Notes under the pieces: model-generated
Database searches by the model: none
Seen by the model: the letters and a program-made list of their open reading frames with translations, nothing else
Told to the model about the DNA's origin: nothing
DNA from: Betaproteobacteria bacterium
Lineage (GTDB): Bacteria > Pseudomonadota > Gammaproteobacteria > Burkholderiales > Rhodocyclaceae
NCBI GenBank assembly: GCA_009780885.1
Contig: WQZF01000009.1
Coordinates: 1 to 57,563, forward strand
Reading direction: 5' to 3'
DNA: 57,563 nt
Part shown: in pieces, positions 28,483-37,135 of the stretch
Numbering within the stretch: position 1 is the first letter of the stretch
Layout: each line of letters starts with the position of its first letter
Made by a program: the position numbers and the translations under genes

Positions 28483-28526
28483 GATGGAATTTCGCGGGAG
28501 TAGAGACAGTAGAGACAACTGCCTTG

Positions 28527-28545
28527 AAAGCAGGAATCGTGCCAC
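28527..28545 (-). promoter_or_regulatory. Sigma-54 promoter of the flgB operon
   Basis: On the minus strand, TGGCACGATTCCTGCTT matches the -24/-12 consensus: GG and GC are separated by exactly 10 bp, with TGGCAC complete. It lies 45 bp before the flgB start codon. A sigma-54 activator of the right kind, FleR, is encoded at 54178. Confidence 0.85.
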
Positions 28546-28710
28546 ACCCAATCAGGGCCCGTCCGGCGCGAGAATCGACAGGGGCGCGCGGCAGCGTCCG
28601 GAAAAAATTAGCCGCAACAAAGCGCGCGACGGCAACATTTTCCGCCGATGGCCTCAGGGTTTCCGGGAACCGCTATACAATGGGCGCAAACAGTATCTCA
28701 CCTGTATGAC

Positions 28711-29406
28711 ATGCGTTTTTTCCAGCCTATCCTGACCGCCATCCTCATCCTTGCCGCATCTCTCGTTGTATTCGCCCTGCCGGCGCAGGCGAGCGAGCAG
28801 ATCGAGGCAGTGGTCATGGAATACCTGAAAGCGCAAACGGCTCACTTTCCCGGCGAAACCAGCTTTACGCTGGGCAAGATCGAGGGCGCCTCGCGCATCG
28901 CCCCGTGCAACACGATGGAACCCTTCCTGCCCAAGGGCGCTCGTCTGTGGGGCAAGGCGACGGTCGGCGTGCGCTGCCTGGGGCCAACGCCCTGGACCGT
29001 TTATGTTCCGGCGCGCGTCACCGTGCGGGGCCGTTATCTTGTTGCTGCCCGCCCGTTGGGGACGGGACATGCGCTGGAGGCCGGCGATCTCCTCGAACGG
29101 GAGGGCAATCTCACCGCCCTGCCGCAGAACGTCCTGACCAGCACGTCCCAGGCCATCGGCAAAAGCCTGAAAAATTCGGTGGCGGAAGGCCAGCCCTTGC
29201 GCCATGATCTTTTGGTCGCCCCCTTTGTCATACGGCAGGGATACAAGGTCCGGTTGGTGGCGAAAGGGGAGGGATTTTCGATCAGCAGTGAAGGCCGCGC
29301 GATGACCAATGCCGCCGAAGGCGACCCGGTGCGGGTGCAGACCCCCAACGGACAAATCGTCAATGGCCGGGCCCTGTCCGATGGTACGGTCGAGGTGGGT
29401 TATTAG
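28711..29406 (+). CDS. flgA: Flagellar P-ring assembly chaperone
   Basis: Start at MRFFQPILTAILILAAS (28711); 231 residues with a signal peptide ending at PAQASEQIE. The C-terminal SAF-like domain shows VAARPLGTGHALEAGDL, then GQPLRHDLLVAPFVIRQGYKV and VRVQTPNGQIVNGRA. FlgA is a periplasmic chaperone for FlgI. It is divergent from flgB and shares about 230 bp of regulatory DNA with it. TATACAAT at 28671 could be a -10 box. Longer in-frame starts upstream lack a signal peptide. Confidence 0.93.
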   Translation: MRFFQPILTAILILAASLVVFALPAQASEQIEAVVMEYLKAQTAHFPGETSFTLGKIEGASRIAPCNTMEPFLPKGARLWGKATVGVRCLGPTPWTVYVPARVTVRGRYLVAARPLGTGHALEAGDLLEREGNLTALPQNVLTSTSQAIGKSLKNSVAEGQPLRHDLLVAPFVIRQGYKVRLVAKGEGFSISSEGRAMTNAAEGDPVRVQTPNGQIVNGRALSDGTVEVGY

Positions 29407-29443
29407 CTGTCGCGTACCGGGAGACGCCAGTGCTGGAAAGCGT

Positions 29444-29470
29444 TAAAGTCTGCCCGCCTCCGGCCGTTAA
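29444..29470 (+). promoter_or_regulatory. Sigma-28 (FliA) promoter of flgM
   Basis: TAAA at 29444-29447, 15 bp, then GCCGTTAA at 29463-29470, against the flagellar consensus TAAA-N15-GCCGATAA: one mismatch and exact spacing. It is 36 bp before the flgM start, so sigma-28 would drive its own anti-sigma factor, the usual feedback. Confidence 0.87.
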
Positions 29471-29506
29471 TGGAAAAGAGACCAGGAATTTCAGAAAGCA
29501 TCCGTC

Positions 29507-29803
29507 ATGAAAATCGAACCCTCCATCAATTCTGTCGCCGGAGTCAACGGCGCTTCGGCAAGCGCAGAGGCTCGCGCGCGTTCCACAGGAAAGACCAGCA
29601 GCACGGAAGACGGTGCAGCGGCGGTGCATTTGAGCGTACCGGCGCAGAAAATCCAGCGCAATGTCAGCACTGATGCCGCTGCCGATCCGGGACGGATTGC
29701 CGAGATACGGCAAGCCATTGCCGACGGGAATTTCCAGATCGACCCAAACGCGATTGCCGACCGCATCATCATGACTGCACGGGCGTTGATCGCCTCTCGT
29801 TGA
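29507..29803 (+). CDS. flgM: Anti-sigma-28 factor
   Basis: 98 residues. The N-terminal half is a low-complexity, disordered stretch (MKIEPSINSVAGVNGASASA), and the C-terminal helices carry RIAEIRQAIADGNFQIDP and IADRIIMTARAL, the FliA-binding part. FlgM holds sigma-28 inactive until the hook is complete and it is exported. A sigma-28 promoter lies directly upstream and flgN directly downstream (28 bp). Confidence 0.95.
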   Translation: MKIEPSINSVAGVNGASASAEARARSTGKTSSTEDGAAAVHLSVPAQKIQRNVSTDAAADPGRIAEIRQAIADGNFQIDPNAIADRIIMTARALIASR

Positions 29804-29831
29804 TTCTTCCAGGCTGTCCTGGAATTTGCCT

Positions 29832-30314
29832 ATGCCCTCCTCCTCCCTGACCAATGAACTTGCCGCCGTAATTTCTGCGGAAGCTGCAGAAACTGCGGTT
29901 TTTATCTCTTTGTTGCAGGAAGAGCAGGAAGTCCTGCAATCGGGAAAAGTCGACAACCTGGAAGTCGTTGCCGGGAAAAAGACGGAATCCCTGACCCGGC
30001 TCGCCCCCTTCGCAATGCACCGCAACCGGATTCTTGCCGATGCCGGCTTTGCCAGCGACCGCGTTGGCATTGATTCCTGGCTGGAGGCGCATCCCGACGA
30101 TGCGATTCGCGAAGTCTGGCAGCGATTGCAGGCAGGCGCGCGAGAAGCGCGCGAACTCAACCGCATCAACGGCGAACTGATTCAGATGCGGATCCAGCAG
30201 AACACCCAGATTCTCGACGTGCTGCTTTCCGCGTCGCAGCCGCGCGGGAGCCTTTACGGCCCGGACGGCCAGCCAGCGCAGTTCTCCGGCACCCGGATCA
30301 TCGATTCGGCCTGA
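29832..30314 (+). CDS. flgN: Flagellar export chaperone FlgN
   Basis: 160 residues from ATG 29832; a TTG two codons earlier is also open. A mostly helical protein with LLQEEQEVLQSGKVDNLEVVAGKKTE and AREARELNRINGELIQMRIQQN, as in the FlgN family that escorts FlgK and FlgL to the export gate. Low sequence conservation is normal in this family; the position after flgM makes the call secure. Confidence 0.9.
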   Translation: MPSSSLTNELAAVISAEAAETAVFISLLQEEQEVLQSGKVDNLEVVAGKKTESLTRLAPFAMHRNRILADAGFASDRVGIDSWLEAHPDDAIREVWQRLQAGAREARELNRINGELIQMRIQQNTQILDVLLSASQPRGSLYGPDGQPAQFSGTRIIDSA

Positions 30315-30339
30315 CCGGGATACTCCTCCCCTCCCTTCG

Positions 30340-30376
30340 ACGCCCTTGCTTCCCGATGTTCCAGGGAGTAAGGCGT
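30340..30376 (+). terminator. Possible terminator after flgN
   Basis: Imperfect hairpin ACGCCCTTGCTTCCC / GGGAGTAAGGCGT, followed by TTCTCAGTTTTC rather than a clean T run. The T-rich start of repeat copy 5 supplies the last T residues. Confidence 0.5.
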
Positions 30377-30382
30377 TTCTCA

Positions 30383-30462
30383 GTTTTCTAAATTTGAAAA
30401 AATAATTTGCAGATATTTATCAATACACAACTAAAACAAAATTACTCTTTGATTTAGAAAAC
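30383..30462 (-). repeat. Dispersed TIR element, copy 5 (80 bp, divergent)
   Basis: Ends GTTTTCTAAATT and GATTTAGAAAAC are inverted repeats with one mismatch. The core has lost the CTACTGTAG dyad. Read on the minus strand, GCAAATTATTTTTTC precedes the right end, matching the inner right arm of the other copies, so this copy is inverted. It lies 68 bp after flgN and before the yciA-like gene. Confidence 0.75.
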
Positions 30463-30564
30463 AAGGACTGGATTTACGGAACGAAGCAAAAGCGATGCAG
30501 CAAGCGTAAAATGTTGCGTCGCCGCATATTGCCTTGCACAATGCATTACCGCCCGGAGAAAATG

Positions 30565-30963
30565 ATGACCAACACCCCCGTCGACTTACCCAAAGGACAA
30601 CCTACCTTGCGCGTGGTTCCCCGCCCTGCAGACCTCAATTATAACGGCGACATTTTCGGCGGCTGGATCATGTCCCAGGTCGACGTTGCAGGGTCGATTC
30701 CGGCGATACTCCGCGCGCAGGGCCGGGTCGTGACGGTTGCGGTTAATGCCTTCATCTTCAAGGAGCCGGTATGGGTAGGCGATATCGTCAGCTTTTATGC
30801 CGAAGTCGAACGCGTTGGGCACACCTCGATGACCATCAAGGTCGAGGTTTATGCTGAGAGGGTTCTCACCAGCCGGATGGTGGTAAAAGTAACCGAAGCG
30901 GAACTGACCTATGTTGCAATCGACCAACAGAGAAACAAAAGAGTCATCCCGCCGGAAGAATGA
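30565..30963 (+). CDS. yciA: Acyl-CoA thioesterase, YciA type
   Basis: 132 residues from the second of two adjacent ATGs; GGAG lies six bases before it and only three before the first. A hot-dog-fold protein with PADLNYNGDIFGGWIMSQVD (active-site aspartate of NGDIFGG), GRVVTVAVNAFIFKEPV and VGDIVSFYAEV, closely following E. coli YciA, which hydrolyses a range of acyl-CoAs in the cytosol. It is followed by a FadL-type channel, so the neighbourhood touches fatty-acid metabolism. Confidence 0.9.
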   Translation: MTNTPVDLPKGQPTLRVVPRPADLNYNGDIFGGWIMSQVDVAGSIPAILRAQGRVVTVAVNAFIFKEPVWVGDIVSFYAEVERVGHTSMTIKVEVYAERVLTSRMVVKVTEAELTYVAIDQQRNKRVIPPEE

Positions 30964-31040
30964 AAAGACGATAAAGACGTATTTTTGACGTATATTCATG
31001 AACATAGAAACCTAAACTCAGGCAATGCATCAATATCAAT

Positions 31041-31067
31041 ACATCCAACACATCCAACACATCCATT
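31041..31067 (+). repeat. Short tandem repeat in the leader of the FadL-like gene
   Basis: ACATCCAAC occurs twice in direct succession, followed by a third, imperfect unit ACATCCATT. It lies about 70 bp before the start codon of the FadL-like gene. Confidence 0.8.
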
Positions 31068-31137
31068 TGGGCGCATAACCAAGGTGAGCTCCACTTCCGC
31101 CACGCGACAGGCGGAGTCTGCAAAAAGAGACGACATC

Positions 31138-32412
31138 ATGAAAAAAACCTCCTGTCTTTCCCACGCATCCTCTCTCCTGGCGCGTTTTCCCGTTCTGGCC
31201 GCCCTGGCTGCTTTTTCCGGAATCGCGTCTGCGGCGGGAATCCAGCTTTTTGAACAGAATGCCAGCGGATTGGGGAACGCCTATGCCGGTTCCGCAGCCA
31301 ACGCCGAAAACGCCAGTGTCCTTTTTTACAACCCGGCGGCAATGACGCAATTGCAGGCGAGGGAAATTTCGGTGGGCGTCGCAGCGGTACGCCCGAGCTA
31401 TCGCTTTGACAACCGCGCATCCCAGGGCGGCGCCTTTGCCGGAGCAGGCGATGGCGGCGACGGCGGCAACTGGCTCTACGCGCCCAACGCCTATTTTTCG
31501 TTTGCGCTCTCCAGGGATTGGTACGTCGGTCTGGGGATCAGCCGCCCGTTCGGGGTCGACACCGAATATTCCGATCCCTGGCTCGGCGCGGCACAAGGCA
31601 CTAAACTCGAATTGAAAACGATCAACATCAACCCCTCGCTCGCCTGGCGCGTCAGCGACAAGATCTCGGTCGGCATCGGCGCAAACTATCAGCGGCTCGA
31701 CGCGGAATATCGCGGCCGCGCTTCGTCAATCGCCGGTTCGGGCGCTGCAACCACGCTTCATCTGGAGACCAATGATTCGGCCTGGGGATGGAACGCCGGT
31801 GCGCTGTTTAGCCTTTCTCCGACAACCCGGGTCGGGGTTTCGTACCGCTCGCGAATCAAGTACACCCTGGATGGCGATGTCAAGGCAAGCGGTCCAGGAG
31901 CCGGATTGGGCGGCGCCACGCGCACCGACCTCAAGCTGCCCGACACTTTCATCCTGAGCGTCGCGCAAAACATAAGCGACCGCTGGGAAATGCTCGGAGA
32001 CCTTTCATGGACCGGCTGGAGCGGCGTCTCGCGGATCAATGTTACGCGCGGCCTCGCGACACAGCCGATCGAAGCCAACCTGCATAATTCCTGGCGCGTC
32101 GCGCTGGGCGGCACCTATAAGGTTAACGATGCCTGGAAAACGAAATTCGGCATTGCCTATGATCGCTCCCCTGTGCGCGATAGCCACTATCGCTCGGTAC
32201 TTGCGCCCGATTTCGATCGGTGGTGGTTCTCGCTTGGTGGACAATGGAAACCAAGCAAGGAGACTGCACTCGACTTTGGCGTCAGCTACATTTATGTACG
32301 CAACTCCGATATCCGGAACGACCATTCCGCTTCCGGCGCGGGCATTGTCGATGGCCGTTTTGACGACAGCTATGGAATTGTGCTCGGCGCGCAATTTTCG
32401 GCAGGCTTTTGA
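31138..32412 (+). CDS. FadL/OmpP1/TodX-family outer-membrane channel
   Basis: 424 residues from [13 protein letters not shown]; the signal peptide ends at [11 protein letters not shown]. The start [23 protein letters not shown] and NPAAMTQL are the FadL hatch signature (the NPA motif is present), and alternating beta strands continue to the terminal GAQFSAGF, which ends in an aromatic residue as barrels do. These channels take up long-chain fatty acids or other hydrophobic compounds. A 9-bp tandem repeat in its leader and an OsmC-family gene 20 bp downstream are its neighbours. An in-frame start 51 codons upstream would lack a proper signal peptide and was rejected. Confidence 0.92.
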   Translation: MKKTSCLSHASSLLARFPVLAALAAFSGIASAAGIQLFEQNASGLGNAYAGSAANAENASVLFYNPAAMTQLQAREISVGVAAVRPSYRFDNRASQGGAFAGAGDGGDGGNWLYAPNAYFSFALSRDWYVGLGISRPFGVDTEYSDPWLGAAQGTKLELKTININPSLAWRVSDKISVGIGANYQRLDAEYRGRASSIAGSGAATTLHLETNDSAWGWNAGALFSLSPTTRVGVSYRSRIKYTLDGDVKASGPGAGLGGATRTDLKLPDTFILSVAQNISDRWEMLGDLSWTGWSGVSRINVTRGLATQPIEANLHNSWRVALGGTYKVNDAWKTKFGIAYDRSPVRDSHYRSVLAPDFDRWWFSLGGQWKPSKETALDFGVSYIYVRNSDIRNDHSASGAGIVDGRFDDSYGIVLGAQFSAGF

Positions 32413-32432
32413 AACCTGAAAAAGGCACCCCC

Positions 32433-32840
32433 ATGAACGCATCCGGAATCACCGTAGAAGAAAATGGTCTTGGTCATTATCAACAGACGGTCCAAGTCGG
32501 CGCGCACCGGCTGATCGCCGACGAACCCGCCGATATGGGCGGCAACGATGCCGGGCCGGCGCCTTACGATTTTCTGCTCGCTGCGCTCGGAGCCTGCACT
32601 TCGATCACGCTTCGGATGTACGCTGAACGCAAGGCGCTGCCGCTCTCCAAAGTCAGCGTCGCGTTGCGCCACGAAAAAATCGAAGTCGACGGGCATCCGG
32701 TCGACCGCATCGAACGCAAGATCACACTCGAAGGCGACTTGAGCGAGGAAATTCGCGCGCGGATGCTCGAAATCGCCAATAAATGCCCGGTACACCGCAC
32801 TCTCTCCGGCCAGATACGGATCGACAGCACGCTGCGCTGA
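32433..32840 (+). CDS. OsmC/Ohr-family peroxiredoxin-like protein
   Basis: 135 residues. The two conserved redox cysteines are Cys55 in [12 protein letters not shown] and Cys118 in [10 protein letters not shown], and Arg/Glu partners are visible. OsmC/Ohr proteins reduce organic hydroperoxides using lipoyl or thiol donors; this short type with CPVHRTL is the YhfA/OsmC-like branch, whose substrate is less certain. It follows the FadL-like gene after 20 bp, so probably shares its transcript. Confidence 0.88.
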   Translation: MNASGITVEENGLGHYQQTVQVGAHRLIADEPADMGGNDAGPAPYDFLLAALGACTSITLRMYAERKALPLSKVSVALRHEKIEVDGHPVDRIERKITLEGDLSEEIRARMLEIANKCPVHRTLSGQIRIDSTLR

Positions 32841-33053
32841 ACAATAAAAACTTCTTAATCCAAAAATATCCATATTCCGGCACATTCAAGGCATTCCGGA
32901 CTTTGGGAAAGCACCGGTTCTGTGCTAAATTGTGCAGTGCAGCAGAGAAGGAATAGCCGGAGAACGGCCTCTTGTGCTACGACATCCGGATTCCCTTCCT
33001 TACTGAAAACTTAACGCACGAAACGCGGCGGATCTCTCCGCCAGGGAGTTGTC

Positions 33054-35741
33054 ATGCTGGAAACCCATTATCTGACCACCCTGTTTGAGCCCAAGTCGGT
33101 CGCCGTGATTGGCGCCTCGGAACGCGAAAATTCGGTCGGCGGAATCCTCTTCAAGAACATTCTCGATTCCGGCTTCAAGGGCCGGCTTTATCCGATCAAT
33201 CCCAAACACAAAACGATCCAGGGCGCCGAAACCTATGCCTCGATCGAGGAAATCGGCGCGCGGGTCGAACTGGCGGTCATCGCCACACGCCCGCAGATGG
33301 TGCCGCCGCTGGTCGAACAATGTGGACGCAGCGGCATCAAGAACGTCATCGTCATTACCTCGGGCTTTGCCGAAGCCGGTCATGCGGGTGCTGCGCTGGA
33401 GCGCAAGATGCTCGAAATCGCACGCAGCTACAGCGTACGCCTGCTCGGCCCGAATTGCCTGGGAATCATCCGCCCCGATCTGGGATTGAACGCTACTTTT
33501 GCTCGCGTCAATGCTGCTCCCGGCAACCTTGCGCTGGTATCGCAATCCGGCGCAATGTGCGCGGCGGTACTCGACTGGGCCAAGACCAACGGCGTCGGAT
33601 TTTCTTCCGTCATTTCGCTGGGCAGCACTGCCGACGTCGATTTCGGCGAAATTCTCGATTACCTGATCTACGACAACCGCACCCATTACATTCTCCTGTA
33701 TGTCGAAGGCATTCGCAATGCCCGGCGTTTCATGAGCGCCTTGCGCTCGGCGGCGCGGATCAAGCCGATCATCCTGTTGAAAGCAGGCCGGCATGCCGCC
33801 GGTTCAGCGGCAGTGCGTACCCACTGCGGCATGTTCGCCGGATCCGATACCGTTTTCGACGCCGCCGTGCGCCGCGCCGGGGTCGTGCGGGTCAAGGATG
33901 TGGGCCAGCTTTTCTATGCCTCGAAGGCGCTCGCCTCCAAATTCCGGCCACAGGGCAAGCGGCTGGCAATCGTCACCAACGGCGGCGGGCCGGGCGCGAT
34001 GGCCGCCGACCGTGCCGGCGATCTTGGCATCCCGCTCGCGACGCTTTCGGACGCGACGATCCAGCGCCTCAATGCCTGCCTGCCGAAGACCTGGTCACAC
34101 AACAACCCGATCGACATCGTCGGTGACGCGACGTCGGAACGCTACCGCGACGCCATTCTGAACGTCGCCCAGGACGAAGGAGTCGACGGCATTCTGGTGA
34201 TGCTCGCGCCGCAGGCGATGACGCAGCCGGAAGAAGTCGCCCGCACGGTGATCGACATTGCCGATCAGACTGGCAAGGCGCTGATCGCCTGCTGGATGGG
34301 AGAGGATCAGGTCGCAGCCTCGCGCAAGATGCTGGAGGACGCAGGCATTCCCGCGTTCCGTATGCCTGAGACGGCAATCGAACTCTTCTCTCACATCTCG
34401 ACCTACTACCGGAACCAGAAACTCCTCCTGCAAACGCCAATGCCCACCTCGCGCGAGGAACGCCCGGAAACAGAAGGCGCCAAAATGCTGATCGACGCTA
34501 TTCTTTCCGAACGGCGCAAGGTGCTCTCCGAAATGGAATCAAAGGCCATTCTGCGCGCCTTCCGCATTCCGGTCGCGCAAACGATGGTCGCACGCACCCC
34601 GACCGAGGCGCTCCTGCTCGCCGAACAACTCGGATTCCCGGTCGCGATGAAAGTCGATTCTCCTGACGTGCAGAGAAAGAGCGACGCAGGCGGCGTACGC
34701 CTGAATGTCGCCACAGCCCCGGCAGTGCGCAACGCGTACTACGACATTATCGATACGGTGCACAAAAAACACCCGAATGCCCGCATCAATGGCGTTTCGA
34801 TCGAGCCCTTCCTCGCGCGTCCGAACGGGCGCGAATTGATGGTCGGCGTCGTTCGCGACCCGATCTTTGGGCCGATCATCACCTTTGGCGCTGGCGGCAC
34901 CGAAGTCGAAATCTTCAGCGACCACGCCGTTGCACTGCCGCCGCTCAATACCTTCCTCGCCCAGGATCTCATTCGTTCAACCCGCGCCAACATGTTGCTT
35001 TCCGAGTTCCGGGACATGCCGCCGGTCAATATCAAGGCCCTGGAAGACGTCCTGCTGCGCATCTCGGAAATGGTCTGCGAACTCCCGTGGTTGCAGGAAC
35101 TCGACCTCAATCCGCTGATCGTCGACGAAAACGGCGCCATCGCCGTCGATGCCCGGATCGTGATCGACTACGCTCCCTCCACTGGCGACCGCTATTCGCA
35201 CATGGCGATCCACCCTTATCCCGTGCATCTCATTCAGGAATGGCAGCTCCCCGATGGGCGCGAAGTTGTCATCCGCCCGATCCGGCCGGAAGACGCCGAA
35301 GCCGAACAGGAATTCGTCAACAACCTTTCCGATGAAAGCAAATATTCCCGTTTCATGGATACTCTCCGGGAACTGACGCAGCCGATGCTCGTGCGCTTCA
35401 CCCAGATCGACTACGACCGGGAAATGGCCCTGATTGCGATGGTGAAGGACGAAACGGGCAAGCAAACCCAGATCGGCGTCTCCCGTTACGTCACCAATCC
35501 GGACGGCGAATCGGTCGAATTCGCATTGGTCGTGAGCGACGATTGGCAAAAACACGGCCTGGGCCGCAAACTCATGACCGCGCTGATCGACTGTGCCCGG
35601 ATGAAAGGCTTCCGCGCCGTCGTCGGCGATGTTCTCTCGGCGAACACCAAGATGTTCCGCCTGATGACCAGCCTCGGCTTCTCGATTCATCCCCACCCGG
35701 AAGACACCGCCGTCAAGCGCGTCGTAAAACCCTTGCAATAA
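33054..35741 (+). CDS. PatZ-like protein: NDP-forming acyl-CoA synthetase fused to GNAT acetyltransferase
   Basis: 895 residues. CoA-binding domain (about 8-130) with SVAVIGASERENSVGG; CoA-ligase domain with HCGMFAGSDTVFDAA, whose histidine corresponds to the phospho-histidine position of NDP-forming synthetases; an ATP-grasp domain (about 480-715) with AMKVDSPDVQRKSDAGGVRLN and LDLNPLIVDENGAI; and a GNAT domain (about 720-890) with YSRFMDTLRELTQPMLVRFTQ and DWQKHGLGRKLMTALID. This is the Pat/YfiQ protein lysine acetyltransferase architecture, which controls enzymes such as acetyl-CoA synthetase. GGGAG precedes the ATG. Whether the ligase part is active cannot be seen. Confidence 0.88.
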   Translation: MLETHYLTTLFEPKSVAVIGASERENSVGGILFKNILDSGFKGRLYPINPKHKTIQGAETYASIEEIGARVELAVIATRPQMVPPLVEQCGRSGIKNVIVITSGFAEAGHAGAALERKMLEIARSYSVRLLGPNCLGIIRPDLGLNATFARVNAAPGNLALVSQSGAMCAAVLDWAKTNGVGFSSVISLGSTADVDFGEILDYLIYDNRTHYILLYVEGIRNARRFMSALRSAARIKPIILLKAGRHAAGSAAVRTHCGMFAGSDTVFDAAVRRAGVVRVKDVGQLFYASKALASKFRPQGKRLAIVTNGGGPGAMAADRAGDLGIPLATLSDATIQRLNACLPKTWSHNNPIDIVGDATSERYRDAILNVAQDEGVDGILVMLAPQAMTQPEEVARTVIDIADQTGKALIACWMGEDQVAASRKMLEDAGIPAFRMPETAIELFSHISTYYRNQKLLLQTPMPTSREERPETEGAKMLIDAILSERRKVLSEMESKAILRAFRIPVAQTMVARTPTEALLLAEQLGFPVAMKVDSPDVQRKSDAGGVRLNVATAPAVRNAYYDIIDTVHKKHPNARINGVSIEPFLARPNGRELMVGVVRDPIFGPIITFGAGGTEVEIFSDHAVALPPLNTFLAQDLIRSTRANMLLSEFRDMPPVNIKALEDVLLRISEMVCELPWLQELDLNPLIVDENGAIAVDARIVIDYAPSTGDRYSHMAIHPYPVHLIQEWQLPDGREVVIRPIRPEDAEAEQEFVNNLSDESKYSRFMDTLRELTQPMLVRFTQIDYDREMALIAMVKDETGKQTQIGVSRYVTNPDGESVEFALVVSDDWQKHGLGRKLMTALIDCARMKGFRAVVGDVLSANTKMFRLMTSLGFSIHPHPEDTAVKRVVKPLQ

Positions 35742-36103
35742 CCCCGGCAAGGCGCTGCACATCCCTGGATAAAATTTTCCCCGGATTGTTTCGCTGCCCC
35801 CCGCCAGAAATGACGGGAGCAGCGAAACGAATCGTCGGGAGCATCCCCAAAAGGGTTTCCTGATTATTTTCTAAATTACTGTGATAATTTTTATCTAAAA
35901 CACATTACAGTAATGATATATTTTTTAAGTAAATTTAGAAAACGGCAAACGCAGACTCCCGCACGGACGTCCCCCGCCTTGGCAGATGCTCCCTGTGCGG
36001 GCTTATCAAGCCTCTTTCTTCGAGGGTGCTTGATGGGACTTCGCTTATCCGGGCAACGCTTTCTGCTGGCCAAGGCGGCTTATGTTCTTCTAGATAGATA
36101 AAT
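35742..36103. other. Intergenic region between patZ-like gene and gshB
   Basis: 362 bp between convergent genes. No credible gene. GTTTCGCT at 35788-35795 pairs with AGCGAAAC at 35821-35828, with more pairing inside (CCCG/CGGG), giving a strong hairpin without a T run, possibly a transcript end. Repeat copy 6 follows at 35866. A second hairpin, ATCAAG-CCTC ... GAGG-gtg-CTTGAT, lies at 36005-36034, downstream of gshB. Confidence 0.6.
35866..35943 (+). repeat. Dispersed TIR element, copy 6 (78 bp)
   Basis: Left end ATTTTCTAAATT, right end AATTTAGAAAAC (one mismatch). Inner ACTGTGATAATTTTTATC; the centre reads ATTACAGTAAT instead of CTACTGTAG, keeping the dyad but with A/T flanks; TTTTTTAAGTAAATTT on the right. 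It lies between the convergent patZ-like and gshB genes. Confidence 0.87.
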
Positions 36104-37093
36104 TCACTGCGTCACGCCGCATTTTCTTTCCAGCGCTGCAATGAATTGCGCAGGAACGTCGTAACCTGCCCCCGCCCTGATCTCGACCATGCAGGTGGGG
36201 CTGGTGACGTTGATTTCGGTGAGATAGCTTCCGATGACATCGAGCCCCACAAGCAGCAATCCTCGCGCAGCCAGGACGGGAGCGACCCGGGCAGCGATCC
36301 TGCGGTCGGCAGCCGAAAGCTCGCGCACTTCTCCCGTGCCGCCAGCAGCAAGATTGCCGCGTGTTTCGCCCGCCTTCGGAATGCGCGCCAGGCACCAGGG
36401 AACGATCTCGCCGTCGATCAGCAATATCCGTTTGTCGCCTTCGGAGATTTCGGGAATAAAACGTTGCGCCATCACGGTGCGCTGCCCGAATTCGGTGAGG
36501 GTTTCGATAATCGCGTTGCGGTTGGGATCGTCACGGCGAACGCGAAATATACCGCGCCCGCCCATGCCGTCAAGCGGCTTAAGAACCGTGTCGCCTTCCG
36601 TGTCGATGAATTCATTGAGATGCGCAGCCGAACGCGCAACCAGCGTCGGCACAGAGAATTCGGCAAATTCCGCGAGCGCAAATTTTTCCGAGTGATCGCG
36701 CAGCGCTGCGGGGCTGTTGAAAACCCGCGCCCCTTCCGCTTCGGCCCGTTCAAGAAGCCAGGTGGCGGCAACGTATTCGATATCGAATGGCGGGTCCTTG
36801 CGCATCAATACGGCATCAAATTTTGCCAGCGGCAGGCTTTCTTCGCCGATCCGCTCGTACCAGGGAGCGGTATTGTCGAGGGATTTTTCTACGCCTGCCT
36901 TACCGTCTTTCGGAAAAGGATGGATATGCGTCGCCGTGGCACACACGCCCAGCCGGCTCGACCAAGACAAGGCATCTACCGGAAGAGCCCAGATTTCATG
37001 ACCGCGCGCCGCCGCCGCGCGCATCATGGCAACGCTGGTGTCCTTATAGAATCGCAGCGAATCAAGCGGGTCGACGATGAACGCAAAACGCAT
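36104..37093 (-). CDS. gshB: Glutathione synthetase
   Basis: 329 residues, the usual bacterial length. ATP-grasp motifs are VLKPLDGMGGRGIFRV, QRFIPEISEGDKRILLIDGE, RIPKAGETRGNLAAGGTGEV and VGLDVIGSYLTEINVTSPT. It adds glycine to gamma-glutamylcysteine, the second step of glutathione synthesis. gshA lies directly upstream on the same strand (42 bp), making a two-gene glutathione operon. Confidence 0.97.
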   Translation of the reverse strand: MRFAFIVDPLDSLRFYKDTSVAMMRAAAARGHEIWALPVDALSWSSRLGVCATATHIHPFPKDGKAGVEKSLDNTAPWYERIGEESLPLAKFDAVLMRKDPPFDIEYVAATWLLERAEAEGARVFNSPAALRDHSEKFALAEFAEFSVPTLVARSAAHLNEFIDTEGDTVLKPLDGMGGRGIFRVRRDDPNRNAIIETLTEFGQRTVMAQRFIPEISEGDKRILLIDGEIVPWCLARIPKAGETRGNLAAGGTGEVRELSAADRRIAARVAPVLAARGLLLVGLDVIGSYLTEINVTSPTCMVEIRAGAGYDVPAQFIAALERKCGVTQ

Positions 37094-37135
37094 GAATGGA
37101 GTCCTTGGTCGAAAGATCGAGTTGCCTGAAATCCT

